From: GCA-2746605 sp963710615
GTDB lineage: Bacteria; Bacteroidota; Ignavibacteria; Ignavibacteriales; Melioribacteraceae
Reading direction: 5' to 3'
DNA length: 64,000 nt
Assembly: GCA_963710615.1 (NCBI GenBank)
Contig: CAVQBF010000008.1
Span: forward strand, 682,001 to 746,000
In this document: one piece after another, positions 1 through 7,803 of the stretch
Layout: each line of letters begins with the position of its first letter
Numbering within the stretch: the first letter of the stretch is position 1
Notes under the pieces: model-generated
Told to the model about the DNA's origin: nothing
Database searches by the model: none
What the model saw: the letters and a program-made list of their open reading frames with translations, nothing else
Translations under genes and position numbers: made by a program

Positions 1-206
1 CCCAAAATCAAGTGGAATAAGCTATAAAAAAGGTCTTGGTCCTTTCCCCTGCAAAAAATATTTATAAAACCTTACTTCAACAAACAAAGTGTTACTTCTT
101 ACATTTTTCTTAGTCTAATATCATATAAGTGTTAATAAATAATTTTTAATATCATATATTTCAACACAAATTTTTGTATTAAAAATTAAAAGAGAATAGC
201 AGTATT

Positions 207-1238
207 ATGAAGAAAAAAAAAATATTACATGGAACCCATTTAACAAGATTATTCATCAATACCAGTAAGATAATTTTAATAGTTTTGATAATGTTATACA
301 CTGGCTGTAATGAGGTAACATCCCCGCCAGATGACACGGCTCCGGAGACTCCTCAGAATTTTACTCTGTTAGGTGGCGGTGATGGTCAAGCCAGATTTAG
401 GTGGACAAAATCTCCAGAACAAGATTTACAATTTTACAGATTATATAGATCTGTTAACAATGTCAGTACATTTAGCAACCATATTGAAACATCTCAAAAT
501 GAATACTTGGATCGTTTTTTAAGTTATGATTCTACATATTATTATTATCTCGTTGCAGTTGATTATGCTGAAAATGAAAGTGAACCAACATATATAATTG
601 ATGTTCAGCCATTAAATATTTCAGCTCCGCAACCACCTACTTTTTTAATAGTTAATGCTATTAATAATCCAATAGAAAACAGGAAATTTATTAATCTGAG
701 TTGGTTGCCTCCAGATGCCGGTGACTTAAATTATTTTAAAATCTATCGAGGAACATTTCCAAAATTTGAGGTAAATAGTGCCTCTTTAATAGATTCAACA
801 TTTATTGGGACCTACTTTGACAATTTTGCTCAGATGAACAGCAGATATTATTATAAAATTACTGCTGTGGATCTTGGCAACAAAGAAAGTTTACCAAGTG
901 TTGCAAATAGCGATTTAATTCTTAACAGCGCTCAACTGCAATCACCTTCAAACCTTAGCAAATTTACTGCCCCATTTAAATTTCAATGGACTGCGGTTGA
1001 TAGCGCAGTTGCTTACAAAGTATTTGTTGGGAATTCACCTTTTGCTGATGTCATTTGGGAATCAGTTAAAGTACAATCCAATGAAACAACTTATAATGGT
1101 TCAACACTAACAACATCAAAAGTATACTATTGGTGGGTCGGATCTTACAGCCGAGAAAAAATAATTGTTGATAATGGAAACGAGATCGAGCCACAAATTA
1201 ATTCTTACAGTATGATTGGAAGTTTTGTTGGTGAGTAG
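207..1238 (+). CDS. Fibronectin type III domain lipoprotein
   Basis: A 343-residue predicted lipoprotein. A long basic N-terminus and hydrophobic stretch end in a lipobox (YTGC, Cys34), so the mature protein is probably anchored in a membrane and exposed on the outer side. Two tandem beta-sandwich modules (about residues 45-135 and 138-240) have fibronectin-III hallmarks: P-x-P linkers, a central Trp (FRWTKS, LSWLPP), a Y-x-L/I-Y-R strand and a YYY-x-V/I-T/A-AVD strand. A third, less clear module fills residues 245-343. There is no catalytic motif, so a structural or adhesive role is likely. It opens a run of same-strand envelope genes; the next gene starts 33 nt downstream after a clear AAAGGAG. 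The fold is seen in the sequence; the function is unknown. Confidence 0.8.
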   Translation: MKKKKILHGTHLTRLFINTSKIILIVLIMLYTGCNEVTSPPDDTAPETPQNFTLLGGGDGQARFRWTKSPEQDLQFYRLYRSVNNVSTFSNHIETSQNEYLDRFLSYDSTYYYYLVAVDYAENESEPTYIIDVQPLNISAPQPPTFLIVNAINNPIENRKFINLSWLPPDAGDLNYFKIYRGTFPKFEVNSASLIDSTFIGTYFDNFAQMNSRYYYKITAVDLGNKESLPSVANSDLILNSAQLQSPSNLSKFTAPFKFQWTAVDSAVAYKVFVGNSPFADVIWESVKVQSNETTYNGSTLTTSKVYYWWVGSYSREKIIVDNGNEIEPQINSYSMIGSFVGE

Positions 1239-1271
1239 ATATATAAATTATAAAGGAGTATAATAATAGCC

Positions 1272-2471
1272 ATGCGTACCTTAGCAACCCTAATAGTAAT
1301 TACAATTTTTGTTACAACTTTATCTGCTCAGACAGTCAATGTAGTGCTTAAAAACAGTAAAATTGTAGCCGGAGAAGTTGTTCAAGAAGAACCATTATTC
1401 CTAATTATTCAAAATGATACGGGTGAACTCAAAATATTAAGAAGTAACATTGAAAGTTTAACATATAAATCTTCTGAAATTAATAACCCAACTGAAAATC
1501 TATCCAATATCAATCTTAACATTAAAGATAAATCTATTTTTGAATACGAAAATGTTGTTCTTAATGATATTGTCGTTATTTATTTGAAGAATGATGACAT
1601 AGTCTCTGGAAAATTGGTGGCCAAAAGTTTGGATATGATTTTATTACAAACTGAAGCGGGAAGTTTAACTATTCCTAAAAGAGAAATTCAAAAAATTGAA
1701 TATGTGTCAAGTGAATATGCTGAACGTGGTGAAGTTGTAATTGCTTATCTTGCTAACGGAACACAATTTGAAGGGAATATCTATTTCGAAGATTATCAAA
1801 GTCTAATTCTTGATACCAAAATTGGCAGATTGACAATTGATAAAAAAAATCTGAGATCTATTGAATATACCGGTGAACAAGGTATAGGAAATGAAATGTT
1901 ATCAACTCAATTTGCAACAGTAAGCAAAGAACAACCATTGGTTTCCAAAAGGCTTGATTTAATATCTCTTGGATACTCTCCTTCTTTCGGCCCAGATTAT
2001 GGAACAGGAATTGGACTTGGGTATGCTAGTAAATTTTTATTGTCCCATATGGATGGATTTTATCTCAGCGCCGTTGGTGGTCTAAACCTTAACTACTTTA
2101 GTCTTAACAAAGATAATTTTTCAGGCGAAGTTCCTTCAGTTTCTGCGAGCGGAACTACCTTTTTAACAACACTGAGTGGTGGTGTGGCTTTCACATTGTA
2201 TCAAAGTGCAGACTCACGATATGAATTTTATATCTCTCCCCAACTTGAAGCTAATATTATTTATAAAAGTTTAACTAGGGAATACCCGTCTTTCCCGTCA
2301 TTTGATTCTAAAGAAACAAGTACTGAATTTGTTTTGGGATTAGGTAATAAAATTGGGATTGACCTACTATTTGATAATATGAAGGTTGGTATTTCATACG
2401 ATTTACATTTCTTGTTCGGGGATGAAGATTATAATACTATTTCAATCAACTATACAGCTAACTTATTCTAA
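1272..2471 (+). CDS. Secreted protein with threefold small beta repeat and C-terminal barrel
   Basis: A 399-residue protein with a Sec signal peptide (about residues 1-19, ending SAQ). It then shows three copies of a roughly 45-residue beta unit (about 21-65, 101-150 and 155-203). Each reads as a strand with hydrophobics, 'L-K-N/A-N/G' turn, G-x-V/L/I, then 'L-x-T/N-D/E-x-G-x-L-x-I-x-(K/R)' and a closing I-x-x-(L/I)-x-Y. This resembles the small-barrel repeats often found in front of outer-membrane barrels. Residues about 225-399 alternate aromatic and Gly-rich strands typical of a beta-barrel. A strong AAGGAG lies 5' of the ATG. It is followed after 3 nt by the next envelope gene, indicating one transcript. 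I do not recognise a named family. Confidence 0.75.
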   Translation: MRTLATLIVITIFVTTLSAQTVNVVLKNSKIVAGEVVQEEPLFLIIQNDTGELKILRSNIESLTYKSSEINNPTENLSNINLNIKDKSIFEYENVVLNDIVVIYLKNDDIVSGKLVAKSLDMILLQTEAGSLTIPKREIQKIEYVSSEYAERGEVVIAYLANGTQFEGNIYFEDYQSLILDTKIGRLTIDKKNLRSIEYTGEQGIGNEMLSTQFATVSKEQPLVSKRLDLISLGYSPSFGPDYGTGIGLGYASKFLLSHMDGFYLSAVGGLNLNYFSLNKDNFSGEVPSVSASGTTFLTTLSGGVAFTLYQSADSRYEFYISPQLEANIIYKSLTREYPSFPSFDSKETSTEFVLGLGNKIGIDLLFDNMKVGISYDLHFLFGDEDYNTISINYTANLF

Positions 2472-2474
2472 AAA

Positions 2475-3296
2475 ATGAATAAAAAGTTTTTCATATTATT
2501 TTTAATATTTAATATCGGTTTAGTCGCTCAAACTGATTTAAATAATTTATCCGAATTACAAAAAATATATTTTGTCTCTGAGACAAATAGCTTAACAACT
2601 AATTTTGTTAATCCGGCAGCTTTAAGCATTAATAAAAATGATGATGGATTACTATTATCATATGATTTTTTTGAAAAACAAAATCAAGGGAATACACTTG
2701 CATCACTAAGCATGGGTAATCTAGGTTTTGTCTATCAAGACATATATAATATTAACAATTTAAGGCTTTCAACTTATTCTTTGAATTTATCAGTGGGCGG
2801 TAACTTTCTTTCAATTGGCTCAGCAAATAAAATCATCAATATCGATTATGGTGAATTTCAAAAATCAAAGTTCTTACTGGATGCAGGTGTTATTCTGCAG
2901 CCATTACCAATATTAAGTATTGGATTTATAGTTAAAAATATCGGGAATGTAAAAATTGATAGTGTTAAATATGATCAAGCCTACACTGTTGGAGGTAAGT
3001 TTACTTTAGTAAAAAATATTTTTCACCTTTTTATTCAAACTGATTTTAGAAACAGTGATGAGTTAAATACAAATGTTCAAGCCAGCGGCGGTTTTTCAGT
3101 TAGTCCTGTTAATTTTTTAGAATTTAGAACTTGGCTGCAAGGAAATAAAAATTTAATTAATGAAGGAATACTTTCCGGAATATTTAAAATTGAAAATGGT
3201 ATCATCATAGCCGCATCAGCACATTTTAATAGCGATCGAGAGAGATCAAGATATAATGTGATGTTAGCTTTACCATTAAAAACAGTAAACTTTTAG
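2475..3296 (+). CDS. PorV/PorQ-like outer-membrane protein
   Basis: A 273-residue protein with a signal peptide (about 1-18) and an early 'NPAAL' motif (about residue 48). That motif is characteristic of the PorV/PorQ/UPF0164-like outer-membrane barrel families common in the FCB group. The rest is amphipathic beta strands with GGxF/ GNxxS turns, ending in an aromatic (NF) C-terminus as expected for a barrel. The start codon lies 3 nt after the previous stop, so the genes are almost certainly cotranscribed and perhaps translationally coupled. Family assignment rests on overall character plus the NPAAL motif; no type IX secretion genes are in the window to link it to that system. Confidence 0.6.
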   Translation: MNKKFFILFLIFNIGLVAQTDLNNLSELQKIYFVSETNSLTTNFVNPAALSINKNDDGLLLSYDFFEKQNQGNTLASLSMGNLGFVYQDIYNINNLRLSTYSLNLSVGGNFLSIGSANKIINIDYGEFQKSKFLLDAGVILQPLPILSIGFIVKNIGNVKIDSVKYDQAYTVGGKFTLVKNIFHLFIQTDFRNSDELNTNVQASGGFSVSPVNFLEFRTWLQGNKNLINEGILSGIFKIENGIIIAASAHFNSDRERSRYNVMLALPLKTVNF

Positions 3297-3468
3297 TTAA
3301 CTCTTAAACTAAAATAAAAAATATCCTTGAGTGTGAATAGAAATGAAAGCCACAAAAATTTTAATAACAGTCATTATCACAGCGATAATAATTATTCTTT
3401 TGCGCCATATAAGTGTGTTGACTTAATTTAAAAATCAAAACTGCAATTATTGTTCTTGAAGGGAAAAT

Positions 3469-4746
3469 ATGAAAAAACTTTTTTTGATAGTTTTTATCTC
3501 TCTTAATTCCTTTACTTATTCTCAGATATTAGATACTACACAAGTTAAGGAAATTAACAATTTCCAAACTGATATCGATTCACTCTCAAAAATAATATTC
3601 AAACTTGATAAAGAACTTCAGTTACTTAAAAAAGATTTGATTACAGGAAACAGGAATTCTGATGACATAATGGATCTGCTTTTGGTAGATGAAGAGGAAT
3701 CGATGCCTGAAGATCAAAGATCAAAAAAGAAAAGAGTTGATGAATTATTGAGAGCATTAGAACAACGACCGGGAGTGCTAAGATTTCATGGTGGAGCTAC
3801 AGCTAGTTTTCAGAATGGTCTCCAAAAAGAAAATAATTTTACTAATGGTGTTGGATCATTTGATATTTACGCTTTAACAAGTTTTGGACAAGGGACATTA
3901 CTATTTTTTGATATTGAGGCGATTGGCGGTAACGGCATAAATGAATTGATACCAACATTTACCGGACTTAATGGTGATGCCGGCTCACAACAAAATAATG
4001 ACGGAATTGATCAACTAAATTTATTGGAAGCTTGGGGTGAGTTTTCAATTTTTGATGAATTATTTACAATTACAGCTGGCAAAATTGATATTACAAATTA
4101 TTTTGACAACAATGCTATAGCAAATGATGAGACTTTGCAATTCATAAGTAATTCATTTATCAACAGCAATGCATTAGTTGTTTCAAGTAATTCTCCTGGC
4201 ATTCGCTTAAGAACTTCAATTCTAAATAGGTTTTATGTTCAGTTTGGCATTGTTAGTGCCGATAATTCGGGCACAAAACTTTTCCAAGATCTTTATAAAA
4301 TTGGAGGTATCGGATTTAGAATGTTTCCGGAATCAGATTGGGAAGCAAATATCCGTTTATATGGATACCTGCATCCAAATTTTAACAATGAAACAGGTTT
4401 TGGAATTAGTTTTGATGAGACGATATTTGGTGAATACAAAATATTTGCTCGATATGGAAAAAACAGTGATGAGCTGGCAAATGATTTTGGAATTTCCTCT
4501 GCATGGAGCACCGGGTTAAGTTTTATTAGACAACTAGGAGATCAAGGAATAAATATCGGTATTGCATATGGAGTAACGGATCCATTCAATATTGATTTAG
4601 AGAATGAAAGGCAGCTTGAAATTTACGCTCGTTACCAGTTGAATAAATGGGTTTATGTCTCGCCCCATCTGCAATTTGTTTGGTCTGCTGCCGGATCGAG
4701 TGATAACTTATCGGCATTTGGAATTAGAACACATTTTAATTTTTAA
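3469..4746 (+). CDS. Outer-membrane porin, OprB-like, with N-terminal coiled coil
   Basis: A 425-residue protein. It has a signal peptide (about 1-19, ...FTYSQ), then a heptad-rich helix (about 25-57: 'IDSLSKIIFKLDKELQLLKKDL'-type region) likely to trimerise or bind peptidoglycan. From about residue 95 to the end it is a barrel with features of carbohydrate-selective OprB-type porins: 'LLEAWGEF', an 'ITAGKIDITNYFDNNAIANDE' region and a late 'GDQGINIGIAYG' strand. It ends in HFNF with the terminal Phe of porins. The RBS GAAGGGAAA precedes the ATG. It is 17 nt upstream of a second porin, so the pair are likely an operon. Substrate is unknown. Confidence 0.7.
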   Translation: MKKLFLIVFISLNSFTYSQILDTTQVKEINNFQTDIDSLSKIIFKLDKELQLLKKDLITGNRNSDDIMDLLLVDEEESMPEDQRSKKKRVDELLRALEQRPGVLRFHGGATASFQNGLQKENNFTNGVGSFDIYALTSFGQGTLLFFDIEAIGGNGINELIPTFTGLNGDAGSQQNNDGIDQLNLLEAWGEFSIFDELFTITAGKIDITNYFDNNAIANDETLQFISNSFINSNALVVSSNSPGIRLRTSILNRFYVQFGIVSADNSGTKLFQDLYKIGGIGFRMFPESDWEANIRLYGYLHPNFNNETGFGISFDETIFGEYKIFARYGKNSDELANDFGISSAWSTGLSFIRQLGDQGINIGIAYGVTDPFNIDLENERQLEIYARYQLNKWVYVSPHLQFVWSAAGSSDNLSAFGIRTHFNF

Positions 4747-4763
4747 TAAAGTACAGGATAAAT

Positions 4764-5792
4764 ATGAAAAAATTCACTTATTATTTTTCAGTTTTCATTT
4801 TAATTATTTTTTCTAATCTGGCATCAGCCCAAAATGAGGAACCATTATTAGAAAATTTTGAGAAAACATTTAAACAAAAATATCTCCAATTAGGAATTTT
4901 GGTGCAAGTTGTTGGTGACTTTCAAATTGAAAGAACTATAAATACAAACGGATTTAATCTCGCAAATTTTAGGTTAAAGTTTTCTGGTGAGCTTGATGGT
5001 GGAGTTGGTTATATGGTGCAGAGTGCATTCACAAATTCACCTGCAATTCTTGATGCTAAAGTTTACTTTAAGATTAATGAGATGCTTAAATTTGATTTAG
5101 GACTGTTTAAGGCTCCTTTTAGTGCAGAGTACTTAATTAGCGCAGCAAATATTGATTTTGTAAATCGATCGCAAGCAGTATCTTCTTTAAGCGCTAACAG
5201 ACAAATTGGAGTTATGGCGAGCGGTAATTTTGGAAATTCAAATATTGGTTATTCTTTAGGAATTTTTAATGGGAATAAGTTTTCTAAAAATGTAAATGAT
5301 AATAATGACTTTATGTATGCGGGACGAATTTCATATAATCCATTTCTCAGCAGTAAAAAAACTGACTCAGAAAGACTTGAAATTGGAATAAGTGCTGCTC
5401 AAAGTAAAGATAAGAATGTAAGTATTCCTTCAGTAAGTTCCACTTTCAGCGGTGAGAGGATATTATTCGGAGGAGATACCCGGATAAACTTTAATAATTG
5501 GCTTTTGAGCGGTGAAATTATTTATGGTCAATTTAAACATTCGGATAATATAGAGACCGAACCATTTGGTTATCATGCAACTGTTGGCTATATGATAACT
5601 AATAATTTACAGACTTTATTGAGATGGGATAGTTTTAGACTTGATAAAAATCTTGATTCTAGTGATCAATTTATAGTCGGATTTAATTTTTGGCCGACCA
5701 GTGTTTCAGAATTTCAATTAAACTATATTATTCCAACTAACTCAATGATCAAGAATAATCAGATATTATTGAATGCGCAAGTTAGTTTATAG
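4764..5792 (+). CDS. Phosphate-selective porin O/P-like outer-membrane protein
   Basis: A 342-residue barrel protein with a signal peptide (about 1-23, ...ASAQ). The core 'LGLFKAPFSAEYL...FVNRSQAV' (about residues 113-140), followed by an 'R-Q-I-G-V-M-A-S-G' strand, matches the conserved heart of OprO/OprP-type porins, where the K/R-rich constriction sits. Downstream strands alternate as expected (ISYNPF, GEIIYGQF, LLRWDSFRLD). It is shorter than Pseudomonas OprP, which is usual in Bacteroidota-like genomes. It is the last of the five-gene envelope run. The family is reasonably clear; anion specificity is not shown by the sequence. Confidence 0.7.
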   Translation: MKKFTYYFSVFILIIFSNLASAQNEEPLLENFEKTFKQKYLQLGILVQVVGDFQIERTINTNGFNLANFRLKFSGELDGGVGYMVQSAFTNSPAILDAKVYFKINEMLKFDLGLFKAPFSAEYLISAANIDFVNRSQAVSSLSANRQIGVMASGNFGNSNIGYSLGIFNGNKFSKNVNDNNDFMYAGRISYNPFLSSKKTDSERLEIGISAAQSKDKNVSIPSVSSTFSGERILFGGDTRINFNNWLLSGEIIYGQFKHSDNIETEPFGYHATVGYMITNNLQTLLRWDSFRLDKNLDSSDQFIVGFNFWPTSVSEFQLNYIIPTNSMIKNNQILLNAQVSL

Positions 5793-5912
5793 AAATGAAA
5801 GTCTTTAGAATATATTTAATAGAATGGCGAATGTTTTTGGGGGGAGTCAGAAAATATATCATATTCCAATTATGTTAAATAAATATTATCCATTAAAAAC
5901 AGGAAGAATAAA

Positions 5913-6092
5913 ATGGAAAAAGAAGAAAACAAAATTGAACAATTAGAAGAAATTACACATGAACAACTAGTACTGGAAATTCGCGAAAGAGCCAATCAAA
6001 TCTTTCTTGAAAGAGGAGATAATCCCGGCAGTGAGTTAGATGACTGGCTACAAGCTGAAAAAGAAATTAAATCAAAATACAAAATGCCATAG
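5913..6092 (+). CDS. DUF2934 small protein
   Basis: A 59-residue acidic protein below the usual ORF length cutoff. It contains the compact DUF2934 signature: 'IRERANQIFLERG' followed by a short turn, 'NPGSELDDWLQAEKEI' and a basic tail. The ATG is preceded by AGGAAG at a good distance. DUF2934 proteins are short cytoplasmic proteins of unknown function, often near stress and osmotic genes. It precedes a coiled-coil protein by about 60 nt. Confidence 0.85.
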   Translation: MEKEENKIEQLEEITHEQLVLEIRERANQIFLERGDNPGSELDDWLQAEKEIKSKYKMP

Positions 6093-6154
6093 ATATTGAT
6101 AAATCTCTCAGCTGGCGCTTTTAAATTTATTTCCTGGTAATCTAGAGAACTTGA

Positions 6155-6463
6155 ATGAAACAAAAAGAATTATATAAAATACAATTAGAAAAGCAACTTA
6201 CAGAATGGGAAAATAAGTTATTATTACTAAAAGCAAAATCTTTAGAAAATAATGTAAATAATAAAGTTAACTTGCGCCTTAATGACAAAATAGACCAACT
6301 TCAGCAAAATCTGACTAAGGGGGAAAAAAAACTATCCGTACTTCAACATACATCAGAAGAAAGTTTACAGATATTTAAAGATGGTGCAATAGCTACATGG
6401 GAGTTACTTAAATTGCGTATAAACAAAACAATTTTAGTGTTAATACATAAGTTAGGTCTATAA
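6155..6463 (+). CDS. Hypothetical coiled-coil protein
   Basis: A 102-residue charged protein, almost entirely predicted helix. Residues about 1-60 are heptad-like (Leu/Ile at a/d positions amid Lys/Glu), and the last 20 residues are more hydrophobic (LRINKTILVLIHKLGL), possibly membrane-associating. There are no known domain motifs and only a weak RBS. It sits between the DUF2934 gene and a stretch of decayed genes. It could be a small stress-related helical protein, but no function can be assigned. Confidence 0.55.
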   Translation: MKQKELYKIQLEKQLTEWENKLLLLKAKSLENNVNNKVNLRLNDKIDQLQQNLTKGEKKLSVLQHTSEESLQIFKDGAIATWELLKLRINKTILVLIHKLGL

Positions 6464-6475
6464 ACATTAATTTTA

Positions 6476-6600
6476 TCAGTCAATAGTAATTTCATTCCCG
6501 GAATCGTTTACAAACAAGTAGGAATATATGACCACTTCTGTAACATAATCAAGTTGTTAAAACAGTAACATCTTCAAATCTCACTATATTTTCACCACTC
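6476..6600 (-). pseudogene. Decayed 3' end of a cation-chloride cotransporter copy
   Basis: The minus strand matches the last roughly 35 codons of the cotransporter gene ending at 7804. After two single-base deletions (near the equivalents of DLNN and LRNV) the reading VTEVVIYSYLFVNDSGNE aligns with VTEMAMSSCLFVKDSGNE of the intact copy, with a stop at 6476. No other part of the gene is present. The remnant lies downstream of mscS in the same orientation as the live copy, so an earlier duplicate of the cotransporter gene at this spot has been lost. Homology is read directly; the history is inferred. Confidence 0.75.
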
Positions 6601-6842
6601 TTGGTATAGGAATAATTGGATTCCATTTCCTTGAGAATTTATCCTTTACAGATTATTTTTGAATGCTTCAATGATTTTAGGAGGTATGGGGCCTATAAAT
6701 GAATTAAAAACCGAAGCATGAAAAAATATTTGCAGGTCTATATGCTTTATTTTCCGGATTAATCTTTTTAGTCGTTGTCGGATTAATAATTACTCCTCTT
6801 TTCCATCGTTTGTTACATCGTTTCCATTTTGAAGAGGATTGA
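6596..6842 (+). pseudogene. Decayed small membrane protein gene
   Basis: The plus strand encodes pieces of one small membrane protein in shifting frames. They are 'LGIGIIGFHFLENLSF' (first frame), then 'NASMILGGMGPINELKTEA' (after a 1-nt shift), then 'IFAGLYALFSGLIFLVVVG' and 'TPLFHRLLHRFHFEED' to a stop at 6840-6842. At least two frameshifts are needed. The pieces in order match a widespread small membrane protein with the MILGGMGP-N...FA-YALFSG...HRxLHxFH pattern, which I recall only as uncharacterised. It abuts the cotransporter remnant and ends 5 nt before the end of the convergent mscS gene. Confidence 0.7.
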
Positions 6843-6846
6843 ATCT

Positions 6847-7692
6847 TCAATCATTTTTTACAGTTGATCTGAGATGTAAATCTCTTTGTGGAAATGGAAT
6901 CTCAATATTGTTTTTTCTAAAAGCCCTTACAATCGCACAGTTTAGGTCAGATCTTACATAATAATGTTTTTTAGGATTATCAACCCACACTCGTAGTTTC
7001 ATATTCCATGAAGATTCTCCAAATTCTCTGAAATGGACTTCTGGTTCTGGTTTATTGAGAACATCTTTGTTCTCAATAGCTGTATCTTTAAGGACTTTAA
7101 TTACTAGATCTAAATCAGAGTTATATGAAACACCAATGTCTAAGTCTACTCTTAGTTTGGTATCACCGTGCGACCAATTAATGACCGTAGTAGAAATAAA
7201 TTCTGAATTAGGAACAATGTAGGCAATATTATTTAAAGATCTAATGGTTGTTGAGCGAATCTTTATGTGGGTTACGTCTCCTTCTGTATCGCCCACAGTT
7301 ACTCTATCTCCAATTTTAATAGGCCTTTCAAAAAGCAAAATAATCCCCGCAATAAAATTTGAAGTAACATTTTGCAAACCAAAACCAATACCGACGGATA
7401 AAAATCCAAGGACAACTGCTAAGCCAGTTAAGTCAATACCAATAAATTGAAGAGCAACAACTGCGCCAATAAAGACAATAATATACTGTGATATCTTAGT
7501 GAGAGTAAATTGTATTCCTTCTTCAATTTTAAATTTTGTAAGAATCTTTGATAATAATCTGGTTTTCAAAAGTCGGGCTGCTAGAACAAATCCAATTAGA
7601 ATAAATCCAAATAAAAGAATAGAAATCAAACTAATTGGCGTTTGATTTATTGTAAACAGAGGGTAATAAAGTACATCCTTTATTTCATTCAC
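6847..7692 (-). CDS. Mechanosensitive ion channel, MscS family
   Basis: A 281-residue MscS-type channel: two or three N-terminal membrane helices, then the pore-lining TM3 and the diagnostic 'GFGLQNVTSNFIAGIILLFERPIKIGDRVTV' region (about 105-135). The cytoplasmic beta domain follows, with 'IRSTTIRSLNNIAYIVPNSEFI' and the C-terminal alpha/beta part ending 'NIEIPFPQRDLHLR'. It opens on membrane tension to release solutes during hypo-osmotic shock. It is the last gene of the minus-strand ion operon, 111 nt after the cotransporter. It resembles the MscS gene at the head of the same operon, especially in the ending 'EIPFP.R', so the two are paralogues. Confidence 0.93.
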   Translation of the reverse strand: MNEIKDVLYYPLFTINQTPISLISILLFGFILIGFVLAARLLKTRLLSKILTKFKIEEGIQFTLTKISQYIIVFIGAVVALQFIGIDLTGLAVVLGFLSVGIGFGLQNVTSNFIAGIILLFERPIKIGDRVTVGDTEGDVTHIKIRSTTIRSLNNIAYIVPNSEFISTTVINWSHGDTKLRVDLDIGVSYNSDLDLVIKVLKDTAIENKDVLNKPEPEVHFREFGESSWNMKLRVWVDNPKKHYYVRSDLNCAIVRAFRKNNIEIPFPQRDLHLRSTVKND

Positions 7693-7803
7693 TATTTTTT
7701 CTCACTACCTTAAACAGCAATTTCAAAAAAAACTTTTTTTTGTAACAATCCCATGACTCATCAATATACTGAAATGGGAGTTAACAAATCAAAATCAATT
7801 ATT

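Noticed and set aside
2..67. Possible C-terminal tail of an upstream gene at the window start (frame 2, stop at 65-67).
   Set aside because: Only 22 codons with no diagnostic residues; the rest of 1-206 shows no feature.
3343..3426. 27-codon ORF with one hydrophobic helix upstream of the OprB-like porin.
   Set aside because: No RBS at a proper distance and no family recognised; a hydrophobic stretch is expected by chance in AT-rich DNA.
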